Shown here: positions 36,101-49,766 of the stretch, piece after piece
Position numbering within the stretch: position 1 is the stretch's first letter
Layout of the letters: every line of letters begins with the position of its first letter
NCBI RefSeq assembly: GCF_021155765.1
Contig: NC_060111.1
Location: 186,001-250,000, forward strand
Length of the DNA: 64,000 nt
Direction of reading: 5' to 3'
Source: Diprion similis
Lineage: Eukaryota; Arthropoda; Insecta; Hymenoptera; Diprionidae
Program-made: the position numbers and the translations under genes
Notes under the pieces: model-generated
The model's input: the letters and a program-made list of their open reading frames with translations, nothing else
What the model was told of the DNA's origin: nothing
Database searches by the model: none

Positions 36101-39100
36101 AATTAATAACGTATAATAAAAATAATTTATGGTCCTCGGAGAGAACGGTTACTGTCGGAGGTAACATATGACGTATCTCTTTGGATCCTGCGGCTTGGTA
36201 GCGTCCGGGGATTTCCCGACGAGGAAAAGAGCAGAACAGGAACTACGGAAAAGAGTAAAATAGGAACTAAAGAGAAGAGGAAAACAGGCACCAGTGGTTG
36301 CCCTGACCAACGTCTTTCTATGTCAATGTATAAAGCAATGTCAGAGTTCAGGAAATACCCTACCGGTCTCGAGATAACCGAACTCTCCTAATGTCTTGGA
36401 GTGAAAAGTCACTACGCGAGAGTAGAAACTGCATAATTCCAAATCGAGTGAATATTTCACTCAAATAAAGTGAATATTCATTCCAATCGAGTGAAATTTA
36501 CATTGATTTTATTCATTCCAAGCGTTTGGAGTGGAAAAGTTCGCTCATAGAGAGTGAATATTCACACCGTTGTGCGAGTTGCACAGTTTTCACTACGAGG
36601 ACATTTATATTCTTAAGCATTTACAGCTCTGCAGCAGACGGATCCTACGTCTGTTTCTGGTTCACCGCACTTTCCCAAGAATTGCTTTCGCATCGTTTCT
36701 TCATTCCGCTGGGGTCTTGCCGTCATGTATGAAGAAACGTTTTGTTTTTAATATTTTCTTGGAATAGTACATCTACCACTGCGGTTATTGAAAAAGGAAT
36801 CGAGATTATTATGTCAGCCAGTAAACAATGCAAATACGAGTGGTTGATTTTTTCCAGTGACTGACCTCTACCATTCTATGAACGCATCTTCGAAAAGTCA
36901 TGGCTAGTAGAATTGTTATTCAATATACAGTCATTTGTTAGCGTTGGGAGAAAAGTGAAAAGTCAATTTTATAACTCAGCCGGAATCAGAAATTATTTTG
37001 TTTTTTGATTTTTTTTTCTGTTTCCGTTTTTCAGTCCTTCTATTTTGGATGCTGAATTTCGTCGTGACTTATAAGCAATGATTTGTTTTTCCAAGCAATC
37101 TTTTCCAGATTGAATTTTTAAATCAGAACTCACATTGAACTCGAAAAACTTGTTCGCCTGATGAGATTAGAAGAAAAACCCGCAATTTATCATAAATCTT
37201 GCTGTGCGGTATAATCCATGTAAATGATCTTATTATTTATTATTGACGCGTATAATACAGCTAGTGAATAAATCCCCGAATGAATGCACCAGGAAGTATA
37301 TTATATACGCACATATGTATGTATATTTTATCGTGTGTCCATAATATGACGAAACATAAAGTATAAAGTGTGCAAAGTAAAAAAGTATACATTTATCATA
37401 CCTAACTTTACATTCTACGTCCATTTACAGGTAGACACGTTCTGCGTATAAGCGACGCTTACACGGCTCGCAGATTATTCTCGGTGCATTCATTCTGGGA
37501 ATTGTAGTAAATAAGACCGCACTTACTCGTTATCTGCATATATCCGTACCGTATTACTTAATTGTCTTATACCGTACGGTGAGATTTACGATGACGGGTC
37601 TTTTTTCCATCCTCGTTCAGGTGAAGAAATTTTTCTATATCAGCGTGAGTGACGGATGGAAATTCAGGTTGAGAAAGATTTTTTTAGTATAAATTCATTA
37701 TTCCATAGATAATGAATAACGGCCAATGAAAGGCTCTGGAATTTCGTGCGGTGTTGCCCTATGATAATTATGTCATCGGGTGATTGCACACCTCTGACAC
37801 AACATATCCTTGTGTGAGAGAATTTGCGCGAACTTACGATAATGCCCGATATCGTGGAAACTTATTTGGCGACTTAAAAGTAGCGCTTCCGCAGCAGAAG
37901 CTGTCAATTCGTAGACTCGTAATAAACCCGTTCACCTTATACAATTCAAGCAAATATATTTGCCTTCATTATTTACAGTGTATGAACCTCGCAATACGTA
38001 TATGACTGCAAATCTCTGTGGAATGGGAGCTTCGTATATTGAATTTGCAATCGAGAGGGAATTTGTAATTTTTACAAATCTGGAATAATAGCCAATAGTT
38101 AATTTTTAATGAAAAATATCAACTTCTTGAATTGAAATTCATCTCTCTGTATGAGCGTTTCCTTTTGAAAAACCGAGATATCCTTCAAAAACTCGAACTA
38201 ATGTTAAACGCCACCAAGGTAGAATCACCAAAGGTGCGCAGTCATTATATACCGGAAATTGAACTCGCTAATCTAAATTTACGCTCTGCAGTTTTTACAA
38301 GCTCTTCGATGTCCTTGCCGGCTTCATGACCGAACGAATTTCAAGAATCAATCTACATAATATTGCGTGCTCGGGACCGTCTATAACATCACAGATACGT
38401 ATAACAGCGTACAACGTGAGAAATTTTCATTGTTAATTTGAAGCCACTGAACCAGGGGATCGTTGCTTCCGGGGTTGCAAAAGCTGGTTTCCATGGCTGC
38501 TCGACCCGCCCTTGAGAACTTCCGGTCTATCGCTTGCAACGCGATGTGTGCTATCTTCCCCGCGATTCCAAAATTGATCGAAAATTCTTCAACACATTGT
38601 CCATCAATGTCACGGTTATACATACGTGCAGTCCATACGCTGTAAGAATTACGTATATTATTATCGTATGCACGTGTCTGCATCGTGCTATTACAGATAA
38701 AGCGAAAGGTTGCGGCACGATAGGCTGGAAGAATAATAGAGTTCACTGCGAAATGTTTATGGTGTACGTAGGACATAATACCTGTAATTCAAGTTTCTTT
38801 TGCAGGATGAATTGCGCGTGACCTTCTTCTGTTCCGAATAAAAGTGCTTCGCGTCTTACGCGACTGCCATGATTTGTATAGGTATAGATTCTCCTCATTT
38901 CAGAATTGCAAATATATTCACGTATCTCGCGATTTAAACGTGCTGAAATGATGTAAAACAAAGTTTACGTTCAATGGTGCAACTTGTTGTGGGATGAAAA
39001 TGATACTTTTTTTTACCAGAAATTCCGGGCTTCAAATCTGCTTTTTTTTTACTAAGAATCTAAACAGATTCTATACAAAGTATCCGCAATAATTATTTTG

Positions 39101-39891
39101 ACGATATGAGAAATACGATCCGTCTATTTTGCGTTTCTCACAAGCAGCCTTTTAAATGTATTAGATTTTTGACATATCCCAATACCCCTATTGGGATCTG
39201 GAATCTCTGTCAAGTAATAAAGACGTATAATTTGCATAAGCCGACTGTTATTTTCGCGATATGCAGATTGAAAAAGTTCGCGGATTCCTCGATGACGCAG
39301 GTAAATTTTTGAACTTTTTTGGGACTTGGTTGAGGTAATACTATAGTCTATATAATATTACATATAAGGAGTTACATGGTATATATATATAAATATATTA
39401 CAATATCTGTTTATTATCTAAGGATGTTGTGTACGGTGACGTCAGGGAGATCCGGCTTCGTAAACGATGCCTACGTACGTGCCTGCGTGGAATAACCGAC
39501 AGGATCGCTGTGAAGATAAATAAGAAGGAAGCATGCACAGTCGGCTGTCGAACTGTCGCAAGGCACAAAAGGATTAATTAATCCTCCAATTATCTCACCA
39601 AATATATAAGAGATGGACAAAAAATTTGTTCTTGGAATATCGGACTTGGAGATTAATTAGCGATTTTCGCTCACTGTAGACGATGAATTTTTATTGAGAT
39701 CATTGTATAAATATAGTAACCTCATTAATTGTTGGTTCTTACCGCATATTATATCCGTATGGATTGCCGCAATCTATAATATGACATCCGCGATCGAGAA
39801 ACCACGAATTACATCATCATAAAAAAGGATTTTTTCAAATTATTGTAGACTTCGAACACACGTTGTACGCATTAATTTCGGAATCTCAGAG

Positions 39892-39917
39892 TGGGGGGGG
39901 GGGGGGGGGGGGGGGGT
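39892..39917 (+). repeat. Poly-G tract
   Basis: About 25 uninterrupted G bases in otherwise AT-rich DNA. Its exact length is likely to be unreliable in an assembly. Confidence 0.85.
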
Positions 39918-42224
39918 AACGCACGGGTGCTGACTTACTTTTCGTGTGAAATGTAATATTCTATAAATTGTATTCCATAGCTAGAGCATAGAGCATATGT
40001 AATAGAACGCGTAAAAAATGCGTTCGTAAAATAGAATTTGCAAATCGGATTCCGTATACACCCGGCAGCGGTCTAGACTCGGTGCACTCGCAGTGGTTGT
40101 TATTCTTCCGGCTTCTAGTCTCATCGACATTTTTTACTTGTAGTTCAATTTACCTTCTACCAATCTTACGCTCGTTATTAACAATCGTATATTATTTACA
40201 TTCGACCGTATTCGCAACTTGGAACAAAAGGTTGCGGGTGTTTCACGCAAGAATAACGAAAAATAAAAATAAATTGTCAAAGATACAAGTAAGGTTGAAA
40301 GGAAAATTCTCAAGAGATAATCAAAGGCATGATAGGCGTTCCGGAACCCAAGTCGTTATACAGAAGCTTGAATGATTTCGCTTCCGTAGAGCAAATTACG
40401 TGTCAGGTGTAACCATAATACATACCGGCGCGTAATGAATCGAGGATAAATCCTGGAATCGATTAACACCGTGCGTTGGGATTGCGGAATCCCCGATGAC
40501 GTCTTCGGGGTCCGATAGCTCATCGAGACCTGTTCATGCTCGGAGAGCGTGTGGGGTGTGTTTGACCTCCGATCGAGTCTTGTGCGTGCATACATAGGAG
40601 ACGGGAGCTGCGTTCTGGCCGTCAGTTCTTCGCAGAGACCCGGTCTTTCGGCATCGGCACCTCCGCTCAAGGCACTCGCTGATTTTTCCCCTCAGGGAAT
40701 AGTCACGCTTAATCGGTTTCCTCGAGCTACGCGATCGGCAACGCGGTAGAGTCGGGGGATAACCTGCAGTGCAGTGCCCAATACTAGGAAAAGTGCTCGA
40801 CGTCGGTTCAATTCATCATATATTGTTCATCAAGTTCATCAAGTTCAATTTTCGGTGATATTGCGTGGGACGAAAGGGGTGCCTTGAATCAATTGAGGGA
40901 ATACTTCGAAATAAGACACCACAAACAACACATTAGGTACGGGGTTTGTTGCAATTGCATGTTTCTTCTACTGGGTAACAATGGTGTATTGGCCATATTA
41001 TATTACATGCAACTAAAAGGAAGGACGATACTGTGAAATAATTAGACTCTGCTTTGCTGCCACTTTCACCCCTCTTAGAAATAATTCGTCGTCAAATCGA
41101 GGAAACGGAGGGTCATGAATAAGTGAATTTGACAAATCGGAAATCGTGCAGACTCCTTGGTGGGCTTGCAATTTTTATAATGTCTGATTTCAAATCTTAG
41201 GATCTCACCTTCAGTAGTGGACGCGCTTAGAATTATAAAAACAAGAGTGAGAATGACAATTATTTAGAAACAACTCTGTCAGCTGAAAATCTATTGTGAC
41301 GGGAAATTGAAACCAGTGAGACTAGTTTGTTCATTGATAGCCAACTATCGTCATCGGTTGACGATTAGGATTATAAGAAATCAACTAAAACCGCAATTAG
41401 AACCAGATAGATTCTATATTTTTCCCCAACTGGGCAAAGTCAACTAGCGCGCGATGTTCCGTCTATTTGGAGACGTATTAATGACGGTGATGAAACAGCA
41501 GAAAAAACGTGTCGGTTACCCGCTTACTCGAGCAAAATAGCAGGGCTATAAACGCTCGAGATTCGCAAGTGTTTATTTAATTGGATGTTATAAAAATTGT
41601 TCGCGTTACGGCGAGGGACATATATGATATTTTACTTCGTCTGCCTTGTTTTCTTCTTTTCGATTCTGCGTCATTGTGGAATTTTCTTACAATACATGCA
41701 GTAAGCTTGTATATGGATGCACATATACCTGTACACTTTCGAATACTGTTATACAGGATAAAATTGAAGCATCGACCGACTGCGTGTTAGAAAGTTCCGA
41801 AACAAACGGACGGTTGGTCGGGAGTAAGAAATGAAGATAAGAATAAATAAAAATCATTGGTTTACACGCGGTGAGCGGTAGATTTAATTGAGCCATAGCC
41901 GCAGGAAGAAATAAAAAATTTGAAATTACAAACAAGGTGAGCCGTGCTTGGCGGTGGTATGAACACTTCATTAGTTGATCAATACCTTCGTTTTCACACA
42001 TGATCCACGTAATTGGGCGACAATGAACGCGCTTTATTACACAATCTTACCCGCCCGAATAATAAGCACGTATATCTTTCAGGATGCTAAGCATGATACT
42101 CGAATTAAGGTCCTTGAATCTCATAACAGAATCATATTTATTTAAAAAGTTGAACATTTTGGAGGACTCGGGCGACTTCAGTGATCTTAATTTTACTCTT
42201 TCCCTTTTGGGTTTCAGATTAAAC

Positions 42225-45200
42225 ATGCTTCTACTCGTGGAACTCATGGTTTTGGCGGCTCAGATAATGGCGCTGGGTCACGAAGTCGTTGCAGGTAAGA
42301 AAAGCAACCTGCACAAATCGAAATACCGTATTGTTCCGAGTATAAGCTGACCCCGCTTATAAGACGACGCCGCGACGCCCAATTCCAAGACAATATTTCG
42401 GGTTTTTTTTCTTAATTACCCGCATATAAAACGAGGACGATTTTGGCGATTGGTGTCGAGGATGAAAAAAATTTCGGTTTATGTTCCAAAGAATATGGTA
42501 TTGTTTTCCCCCTTGGGTCGACTTTGCGTATTACGTCATCTTCGACGAAGCGGAATCATTTCTCCGATTTTCAAGATCGATATGAAATTGAATTAGGTGA
42601 AATAGTTTTTCATCGTATTTCTAAATGGTGCCACGAGTATGTGTGTTTTTACTTTTTTCCTTCTCATCACGTAATTCAAACATTGAAGAAAAATTGAATG
42701 AATAAACAAATAGTAAGTACATAATAGCTATCGGAATCTCAGGACGCAGTTATAAGACCGCACGTACCGCGCCACCATAATCTATGACTTCCCACGGACC
42801 TATTATATTTACGAGTGATATTTTTGTTGACGAAATCCGGACCATTCGTACTAATCTGTAGTGTTTTACTCTACATGTACGTATAGAAACGGTGATAACG
42901 GCGGCTGAGGCGCCCGCGTGGTTCATGAAATCGGAATTCTTCTCCGAAAGCGAGCCAATGACGGACCTGAGCAAACACCCGTGTCGGCGAAGATGCAGGG
43001 ACGGAGAGCCCTCCATGGAATGTCGCTACGATTTCCGTCTTGAGGCTTATCACACAATGAGCAAAGCCTGCTTCGACTGCTTTTCAAATATAACCGACTG
43101 CTTCAGGCAGGATTGCATTCCCGCCGACGGCGTGAAGCGATCCCTCGTCGTAGTCAACCGGCAGATGCCAGGACCCGCTATCGAGGTAGGCGACATTCCC
43201 GTCTGACTTTGGAGAAAACGTACATATCAAGATAATGCACGAGGCTCGACCGATCCCCGATAGTGAATATATTTTTACTAATTCTTTCGACGTTCAGGTC
43301 TGTCTGGGGGACCGGATAATAGTCGACGTCCACAACATGTTGCCCGCGGAGAGCACGACCATGCACTGGCACGGACAACACCATCGCAGCACCCCTTACA
43401 TGGACGGCGTACCCTACGTGACGCAGTGCCCGATTCACCCTGGAGCCACCTTCCGGTATCACTACGGCGCAGCCACCTCCGGGACCCATTTTTGGCATTC
43501 GCATTCCGGTGAGTACGAGGGATATACCCGATCGCCCTTGTCTTATTTTCCCTGCAATTTCATCAATCGAAATTCCGTAATGCGCAGGATTTCAGCGCGG
43601 CGACGGTGTCTTCGGCCCGCTCATAGTCCGCGTTCCACCCCTTCTGGACCCTCACTTTAATTACTACGACTTCGACGAGCACACGATGATCGTCATGGAT
43701 TGGGATCACGAGACCGGCGCCGATAAGTTTCTCGCTCACCACCACGCTGGCGGAGACAACAAGCCCTCAAACCTTCTGGTGAACGGCCTCGGCCGCTACG
43801 ATGGTGTCAAGACACCCCTCGCCACTTTCGTTGTGAAAGAGGTGTGTGTTGACGTAATTGACTCGCCTTGTGGGTCATATGCATGCGGCTAACCGGTTCG
43901 ATCTTCTTTCAGAAACGAAGGTACAGATTCCGCGTGATAAACGCCGAGTTCCTCAATTGTCCAATCGAGATCTCTATCGACAATCACACCATCTACGTAA
44001 TCAGCACCGACGGAAACGATATCCAACCGGTTGAAGGTGAGCTGAAGGCATAAATTAGGGTTTCCACCTAGCGGCACTGTTGTAAGAGCCATAGTACTTG
44101 GACACGGGTGGGGAAGCGTTCAAGCACAAAATAGGGAACGCGGCGCTATCGAGAGTGGCACTATTGGTAGAGCGCCCTGTAGATTACAACGTCTATTTAA
44201 CCTGCGCGATCGATTTCAGCCGAATCGCTAGTTACCTACGCTGGGGAGAGATTCGACTTTATCCTCCAGGCAAACCAGAAGCAGGACAACTATTGGATTC
44301 GGTTCCGGGGTCTTATGGACTGCGACGAGCGGTTCACCAGGGCAAACCAGGTGGCAATTTTACGGTATATGGGAGCACCCGAGGTCGAGCCAACCGCAAA
44401 TGTATCTTACGAACGAAATGTTTCAACCTCAACGAAAGCGTTGGTGAGAACTCATTATCCGTTCTAGCAAGCAACTAAGAATAATGCTACTTTGAAATAT
44501 GGACATGTAATTTGGGCATCTCTTATTTGTTGTGTAACAGCAAGTCAATGCGCTCAATCAAGGCACGGAAAATAACGCGACGACCAGCATGCCGTTACTG
44601 TACTCCCTGGATCTCGACAACGAGGCCAACACCAGAGATCCGGATTATCAGTTTTATATTTCTTATGATTTTTATGCAAAGGATAACCCCCATTTTCACC
44701 GGAAAAATCTCTACGGTTTTCACAAAGGTAGTTTTCATCACTCGAATTCAAGAATAAATTTAGAACCAGATGAATTACACTCAACGACGAATACACGTGC
44801 AAGTGTCTTCCAAGGATCCATCTAAGATCCTCTCATCCAAAGATATATTCTTTATACTTTTTAGTGATAAACAACAGTCAGAGAGTATTTACGCCCCAAC
44901 TTAATTACATATCAATGAAACTACCGGATTTTCCGCTGCTCTCCCAACGCGAAGCGATCCGGCCTGATCAGTTCTGTAACGAAAGTAGCGTTACAAATTG
45001 CGAAGAAAACTATTGCGCCTGCACTCACGTTCTCCAAGTAAAATTGGGAAGCGTGGTAGAGCTGGTTTTGATCGACAAAGGTAAATACACGGTTTGATAA
45101 GAGAGGACTCAGTTCAGCATAATTCGGGTTTCAATCCAACGAATACGATAAAACTTATTTTCAACCAACAGGTTTTACCTATGATGCAAACCATCCATTT

Positions 45201-45931
45201 CACTTACACGGTCACGACTTCCGAGTCGTGGCCATGGAGAGGGTTGGAAAAAATGTTACAGTCGACGAAGTTAAGAGGCTAGATGCTGCTGGTCTTATTA
45301 AAAGAAAGCTCAGTCAGGCCCCAATCAAGGACACGGTGACCGTTCCTGATGGAGGTTACACGGTGGTCCGTTTCCACGCCAACAACCCCGGTAAGTGACT
45401 CGAATGAACTTTCAAGACGCACCGAAGCCTTATACCAACAGATTCACAGAGAGATTAAAAGGGAATGTTATTTATGGATTAACAGGGTACTGGCTGTTCC
45501 ATTGCCACATCGAGTTTCACGTTGAACTTGGGATGGCCTTAGTATTCAAAGTCGGTGAGCACAAGGACTTTCCACCGGTACCCGATAAGTTTCCACGATG
45601 TGGAAGCTACACCCCAATTGGACCTCCGGAAGCAACGACGAGGACAACCGTGGAGACGACGACTGTTGATTCAACGACGACGGAGTTGATGACAACGAAA
45701 AAATCATTTTCCACGGCTTCGACGACGACGACGACCGCGACCGCGACGTCAAATCTCACAGAAAACGAGGTTGTGATCAGAGAACAGCTCAGCATAATTC
45801 GATGGCTTTCTTCGGTTGTTCGCGATTTGACGATGAAGGCCAGCTCGGCGGATTCGACCAAAAAAATTTCTCCTGTTAAGATCGTTCTCTCAATAGTCAC
45901 ACTTTTGTTTGCCAATAGTATTCAACGATAA
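42225..45931 (+). CDS. Laccase-type multicopper oxidase, secreted, possibly GPI-anchored
   Basis: Ten exons join in frame to 749 residues: 42225-42294, 42887-43185, 43298-43508, 43588-43841, 43913-44036, 44220-44443, 44541-44727, 44865-45080, 45172-45390 and 45486-45931. The N-terminus [18 protein letters not shown] is a signal peptide. It is followed by the insect-laccase Cys-rich region ([20 protein letters not shown], then [11 protein letters not shown]). Three cupredoxin domains carry the copper ligands: [25 protein letters not shown] and [12 protein letters not shown], the last with a Met at the axial type-1 position. Such enzymes oxidise phenols or related substrates outside the cell. 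After the last domain comes a Thr-rich stretch and a hydrophobic end ([20 protein letters not shown]) after small residues, which resembles a GPI signal. It is divergent from the cuticle-tanning laccase 2 (straw), so I give no symbol. An acceptor AG at 42216-42217 before the ATG suggests an upstream non-coding exon. Confidence 0.92.
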
Positions 45932-47702
45932 AACGATCAACGAAGCGAACACTCGACTGATGGTTTTCGAGATGTCGTGACCTTTGGCAGGTACGAATTT
46001 GGCGACATTTGCCGGTACCTGTAGTAACGGTTCAAAGGACTGAACTTATCGCCATCTGAAATATTTTCATCGTCGCACTCGTAATTTCTTGTAAAAGTAT
46101 AATGTTTTTCTTTTATCACAACTAGACGAAATGACGATTAAACTACTCTAAAATATGTCGGTGTAGTAGAGGTATTCATCTTCTCCTTCGGTGATACAAA
46201 AATTACATAAAACTTCTGATCCTACTGATAGTAATAAGTATTACAATCTATAGGATACACAAAGAACACATGAAACGAATAAAACGGAAAACAGAGACGT
46301 TCGTATGTCGGCCATGAAGAATTCGACGAGTTGTTAATTTATGATTTAATTTCCAACAGACATTGTATGGACGGTCAATTGTTTATGTCTTGATTAACAT
46401 CAAAGCCACGGACATTGAACACGCGGTTACTTTAGCACGGGACGAAGGAAATCGCGTTACGTAACTCCCGCGTAACGTCGCTTCCCGTACTAAATTAGAT
46501 TATAATAATTTTGTAATATCAGTGATACTAGAAATCCGTTATACGGTGTATACTGTGTAATGATCCGGATATTATATAAATCTCAGCATATTATATATAC
46601 ATATACATTATACATGTATATATATATATATACTTATTACTGTGATATGAATATATTTATGTATTGGCAAGTACTTAATTGATACATGTAAAGCATAATT
46701 CGTCAATCGACAATAGGATCCTTATACAGAATAGTTTTACTACATCATTTGTAAGTGTGTGCGTATGTGTGATTTTTTTAAGTATTTTTATTGCTAGAAA
46801 TAACGTGTGAATGGAAGATTTATGATTTTTTGATACGTTTCTCGTGATTTCTTGCTATAGGACAAAAGGGACCAACGCATTTTGAATACACCAGTTCATC
46901 GCGTTATATTCTTGCCCTGCATTGCATATACCTAGGTATTTTAAAAATAAAATCTATAAATGATGTATGAATAATCGGTTTTTCCATCATGTGTACAAAT
47001 AAATTGCGTTTTATAGCAACAATAAGTCTAACTTATCCCGATTATTGTAGATAAAAATAATATTTCGAGGTGTATAGTCTGAAAAAGATGACACAAAAAA
47101 TCAGGAGTGAACATTAACGTAAAAGGAAATACCAGTTCGTGAATTACAACGGCTGCGATTAATCATTTTTGATACTAAAATGATTCCCAATTAAAGTACA
47201 CACTTGCACTGCTATCGTGTGCGTGTCGTGTGTGTGCGAGTGTGTGCAGAAATGTAACGATGGCAGGAGGGAGATTGGTAGAGAAAGAGAGTGCAGTACT
47301 TGGAGTGAACAGTACGGTGGAAAGGGAAGGGACGAGAGACAGAAAGAGAGAGAAGTAACGATTGACACAACGGTCCAGAGAGAGTCGAGTGAATATCGCG
47401 GCAACAGAAGAGGTCAAAAAAAATTCACCGAGCTAACTGGGAACTCCAAACGGGTATTCCCCAATGCCCCCACCACGCTGTTTACGCGCGACAGGTTGGT
47501 CTTTCCTATAGTATCAGCCACTTGACGGTAGTCACAGACAACTCATAGACGGCAGTTGCCGTTTAGACTTCGGCACGAGCGTTAGTCAATTACGTTGAAT
47601 TGCCGATACGTGGAGGGTTAGTGGTATAGATTCCCGCGGTACATCGAATTGTAACGAGTTCATTTGTTGCAATAGCCAAAAGTTTCGACTTTACCCGTAA
47701 AT
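45932..47702. other. Intergenic region between oxidase and zinc-finger genes
   Basis: The proximal part is the oxidase 3' UTR, with AATAAA candidates at 46278-46283 and 46946-46951. There are AT-rich and (TA)n stretches near 46,590-46,630. A GT-rich then AG-rich low-complexity tract lies at about 47,217-47,360, just upstream of the next gene. No additional gene was seen. Confidence 0.45.
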
Positions 47703-48853
47703 ATGGCTTGCCAAGCTCTCGGACGGTGCCGCATCTGCGCTCGGAAGCACAAAATTGCCATCTACGGAAGCGAAGAGAGGCAACATATCTTCATTGAGAA
47801 AGCCAACCTGAAGCTCATTGTGAGTTACCATTTGTCAATTTTTATTTTCACCTTCTTTTACAATAATCACAGTAAATATTTAAACATTATTTCTCAATCA
47901 GAAAATCGATGGGCAAAGTGTAGAAAAATTGTTCTATCCACTTTGCAGATTTTGAACACCGTGTGCGCAGTTTGCATAACGAAAATCGAACGTTTGATAA
48001 AGAAGATGGATCCGGACCTGAATTTCAGCAACGGCATCGAGGATCAGGATAACTACGAGATAAAGCCTGATGTAAACTTGCAGTTGTCGCGAGAAGAACC
48101 CAGGGAAAGTAGCGAAAAGGTGAACGAGAACAGTGAAAAATCTGCATCTATCAGATCGACGACGAAGGACGTCGAATCTCCGGTCCATCCCGAGCGGAAG
48201 TCTGTCGCGTTTCAGGGTTCGATTGCAATCACAAGAACGAAAAGAGTGGAAACCCCGTTTCGAAAACGCTTTAGAAATGACCATTCAGATATTAGCGACA
48301 AGTCTGAGGAAACAACCACGCCGAAAGAGTGGCGAGATTCATCGACAACATTTGCGACTCGCGACGAGAGGGAAGCGAACAGTTTATCGTAAGTTGAATT
48401 CCCATGATCGAAAGTCATACTGAATAAAGATTTGAAGCGCATTAAATCGTGTATATTATTAACGGTTTTCAACATTTTTCTTATTCTTACAATTCTTGGT
48501 GTGTTTCGTATAGGCCGGCTGGACCTCCCGCGGTGTGTACTATTACCGCCACGAATCGCGGCTCGGACGATACTTTGTTGGCCGTCAAAAGGCAAGGCCG
48601 TTGCTTGTCGTGTGATTTTTGTCAAAAGAGGTTTACACATGCAGGCGACCTGAACAAACACCGTCGAAAGCATACTGGAGAAAAACCGTACGAGTGTGAC
48701 CAGTGCCAACGGAAGTTTGCGCACGCTTCGAACTTGGCGAGGCATCAACGTGTTCATTCCGGCGAGAGACCGTTCGTTTGCACCGGATGCACCCGAACAT
48801 TTAGCAGGCGAGATAAACTGACTGTCCACGTTACAGCGGGACGCTGCTGCTAG
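47703..48853 (+). CDS. ZAD-like C2H2 zinc-finger protein
   Basis: Three exons (47703-47819, 47949-48388 and 48514-48853) give 298 residues. The N-terminus has a Cys pair (RCRICARKH) and, after splicing, a second pair about 36 residues later ([12 protein letters not shown]). This is the C-x2-C...C-x2-C layout of an insect ZAD dimerisation domain, although short. An acidic, Ser/Glu-rich linker follows. Two canonical C2H2 fingers (C219-H239 and C247-H267) are joined by TGEKPYE- and SGERPFV-type linkers. A third finger (C275/C278/H291/C297) ends in Cys rather than His, four residues from the C-terminus. The fingers imply sequence-specific DNA binding in the nucleus, probably as a transcription factor. 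The ortholog is not identified. The first intron is 129 bases with no in-frame stop, so its retention would leave the frame open. Confidence 0.82.
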
Positions 48854-49766
48854 GTGACACGAACGATTTGAATGCCGCTCAAACGCAACCGTGAGAAAAA
48901 TGGATGTATATAGGTACATATAAGTATCATTTATAGCTCCTAGTTTTGTACATCCTCGCCAGGTTAATTGGTGTCGACGTTCAGGAATCGGTGAAAATCG
49001 TTAAACAAATTCTACAGAAGAATTACCTCGAACTGCACAGTCAGTGAGCAACTTATCTATCAGTTCCTAGGACGAACCTTGCCGTCAACGTTACACAGAA
49101 AAGAGTATTATGGTTCGCAATACGTGATCACGAACAAAAGTTCTTACATCTACATGTATTATCGAATTTCAGATATTGATGCAAAGCTAATACGACTGCC
49201 GTATATCAAATCACTCTCTGCTTCGCGTCTCTTTACTGCTCGGGATATTTAGAGTTCGTGAAGCAAGAAACATAGTTTAAGAAATTACCTACAAGCAACG
49301 TTACTTCAAAATAATATTGTGTTGCTGAACTACTACTTAAATACTTAAATTCGTCAGGAAGGGATGCTGGTAATTGAATCCAAACAGACAGCCTTTAAAG
49401 AAAAGCAATATATTAGTCGTACACTTAAAAATAAGGCGTGTGAGGTCTGTTACAATAGCCTTACATATGCACCATATAGAAATTAAAAAGTGATGACATT
49501 ACAAAATTGTTATAAATGTAAGATTGCAAATGGAAGAGCTCATGATGAAATTGGTAATTAACACCTGTCAGGTAAGTTTTAATTGTTTTTGTTGACTGAG
49601 CATAAGGTTTAACACCTTAGTATTTTATGTTCAAAATTTTTGAAAATATACACCGTTACGTCTTTGAAGCTGCAAGTGAAACTCTGCATATGACATATTA
49701 GGATGATCATGCTACTAAGTATGATAACAAAGTAAATAATATCTTCTTGGAATAAAAAAATCATTA
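48854..49766. other. Convergent intergenic spacer
   Basis: About 0.9 kb between the 3' ends of the zinc-finger gene (+) and the BABAM1-like gene (-). AT-rich, with no recognisable gene, repeat family or strong polyadenylation hexamer for either strand. Confidence 0.5.

Larger units (their letters stand above)
26023..42215. other. 16-kb region with no convincing protein gene
   Basis: AT-rich DNA with microsatellites and short open frames. None of the frames shows a domain, conserved block or splice-linked partner. The right end may be intergenic or may be an upstream intron of the oxidase gene, because a splice acceptor lies just before that gene's ATG. A GC-richer patch at about 40,460-40,760 is a possible promoter. 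Smaller items inside are listed separately. Confidence 0.4.

Noticed and set aside
40082-40670. About 100-codon frames on both strands in the GC-richer patch
   Set aside because: There is no domain, and the frames overlap in opposite directions. The patch is better explained as a promoter.
48212-48919. 235-codon open frame antisense to the zinc-finger gene
   Set aside because: It is the complement of a well-supported spliced coding region and has no domain of its own.
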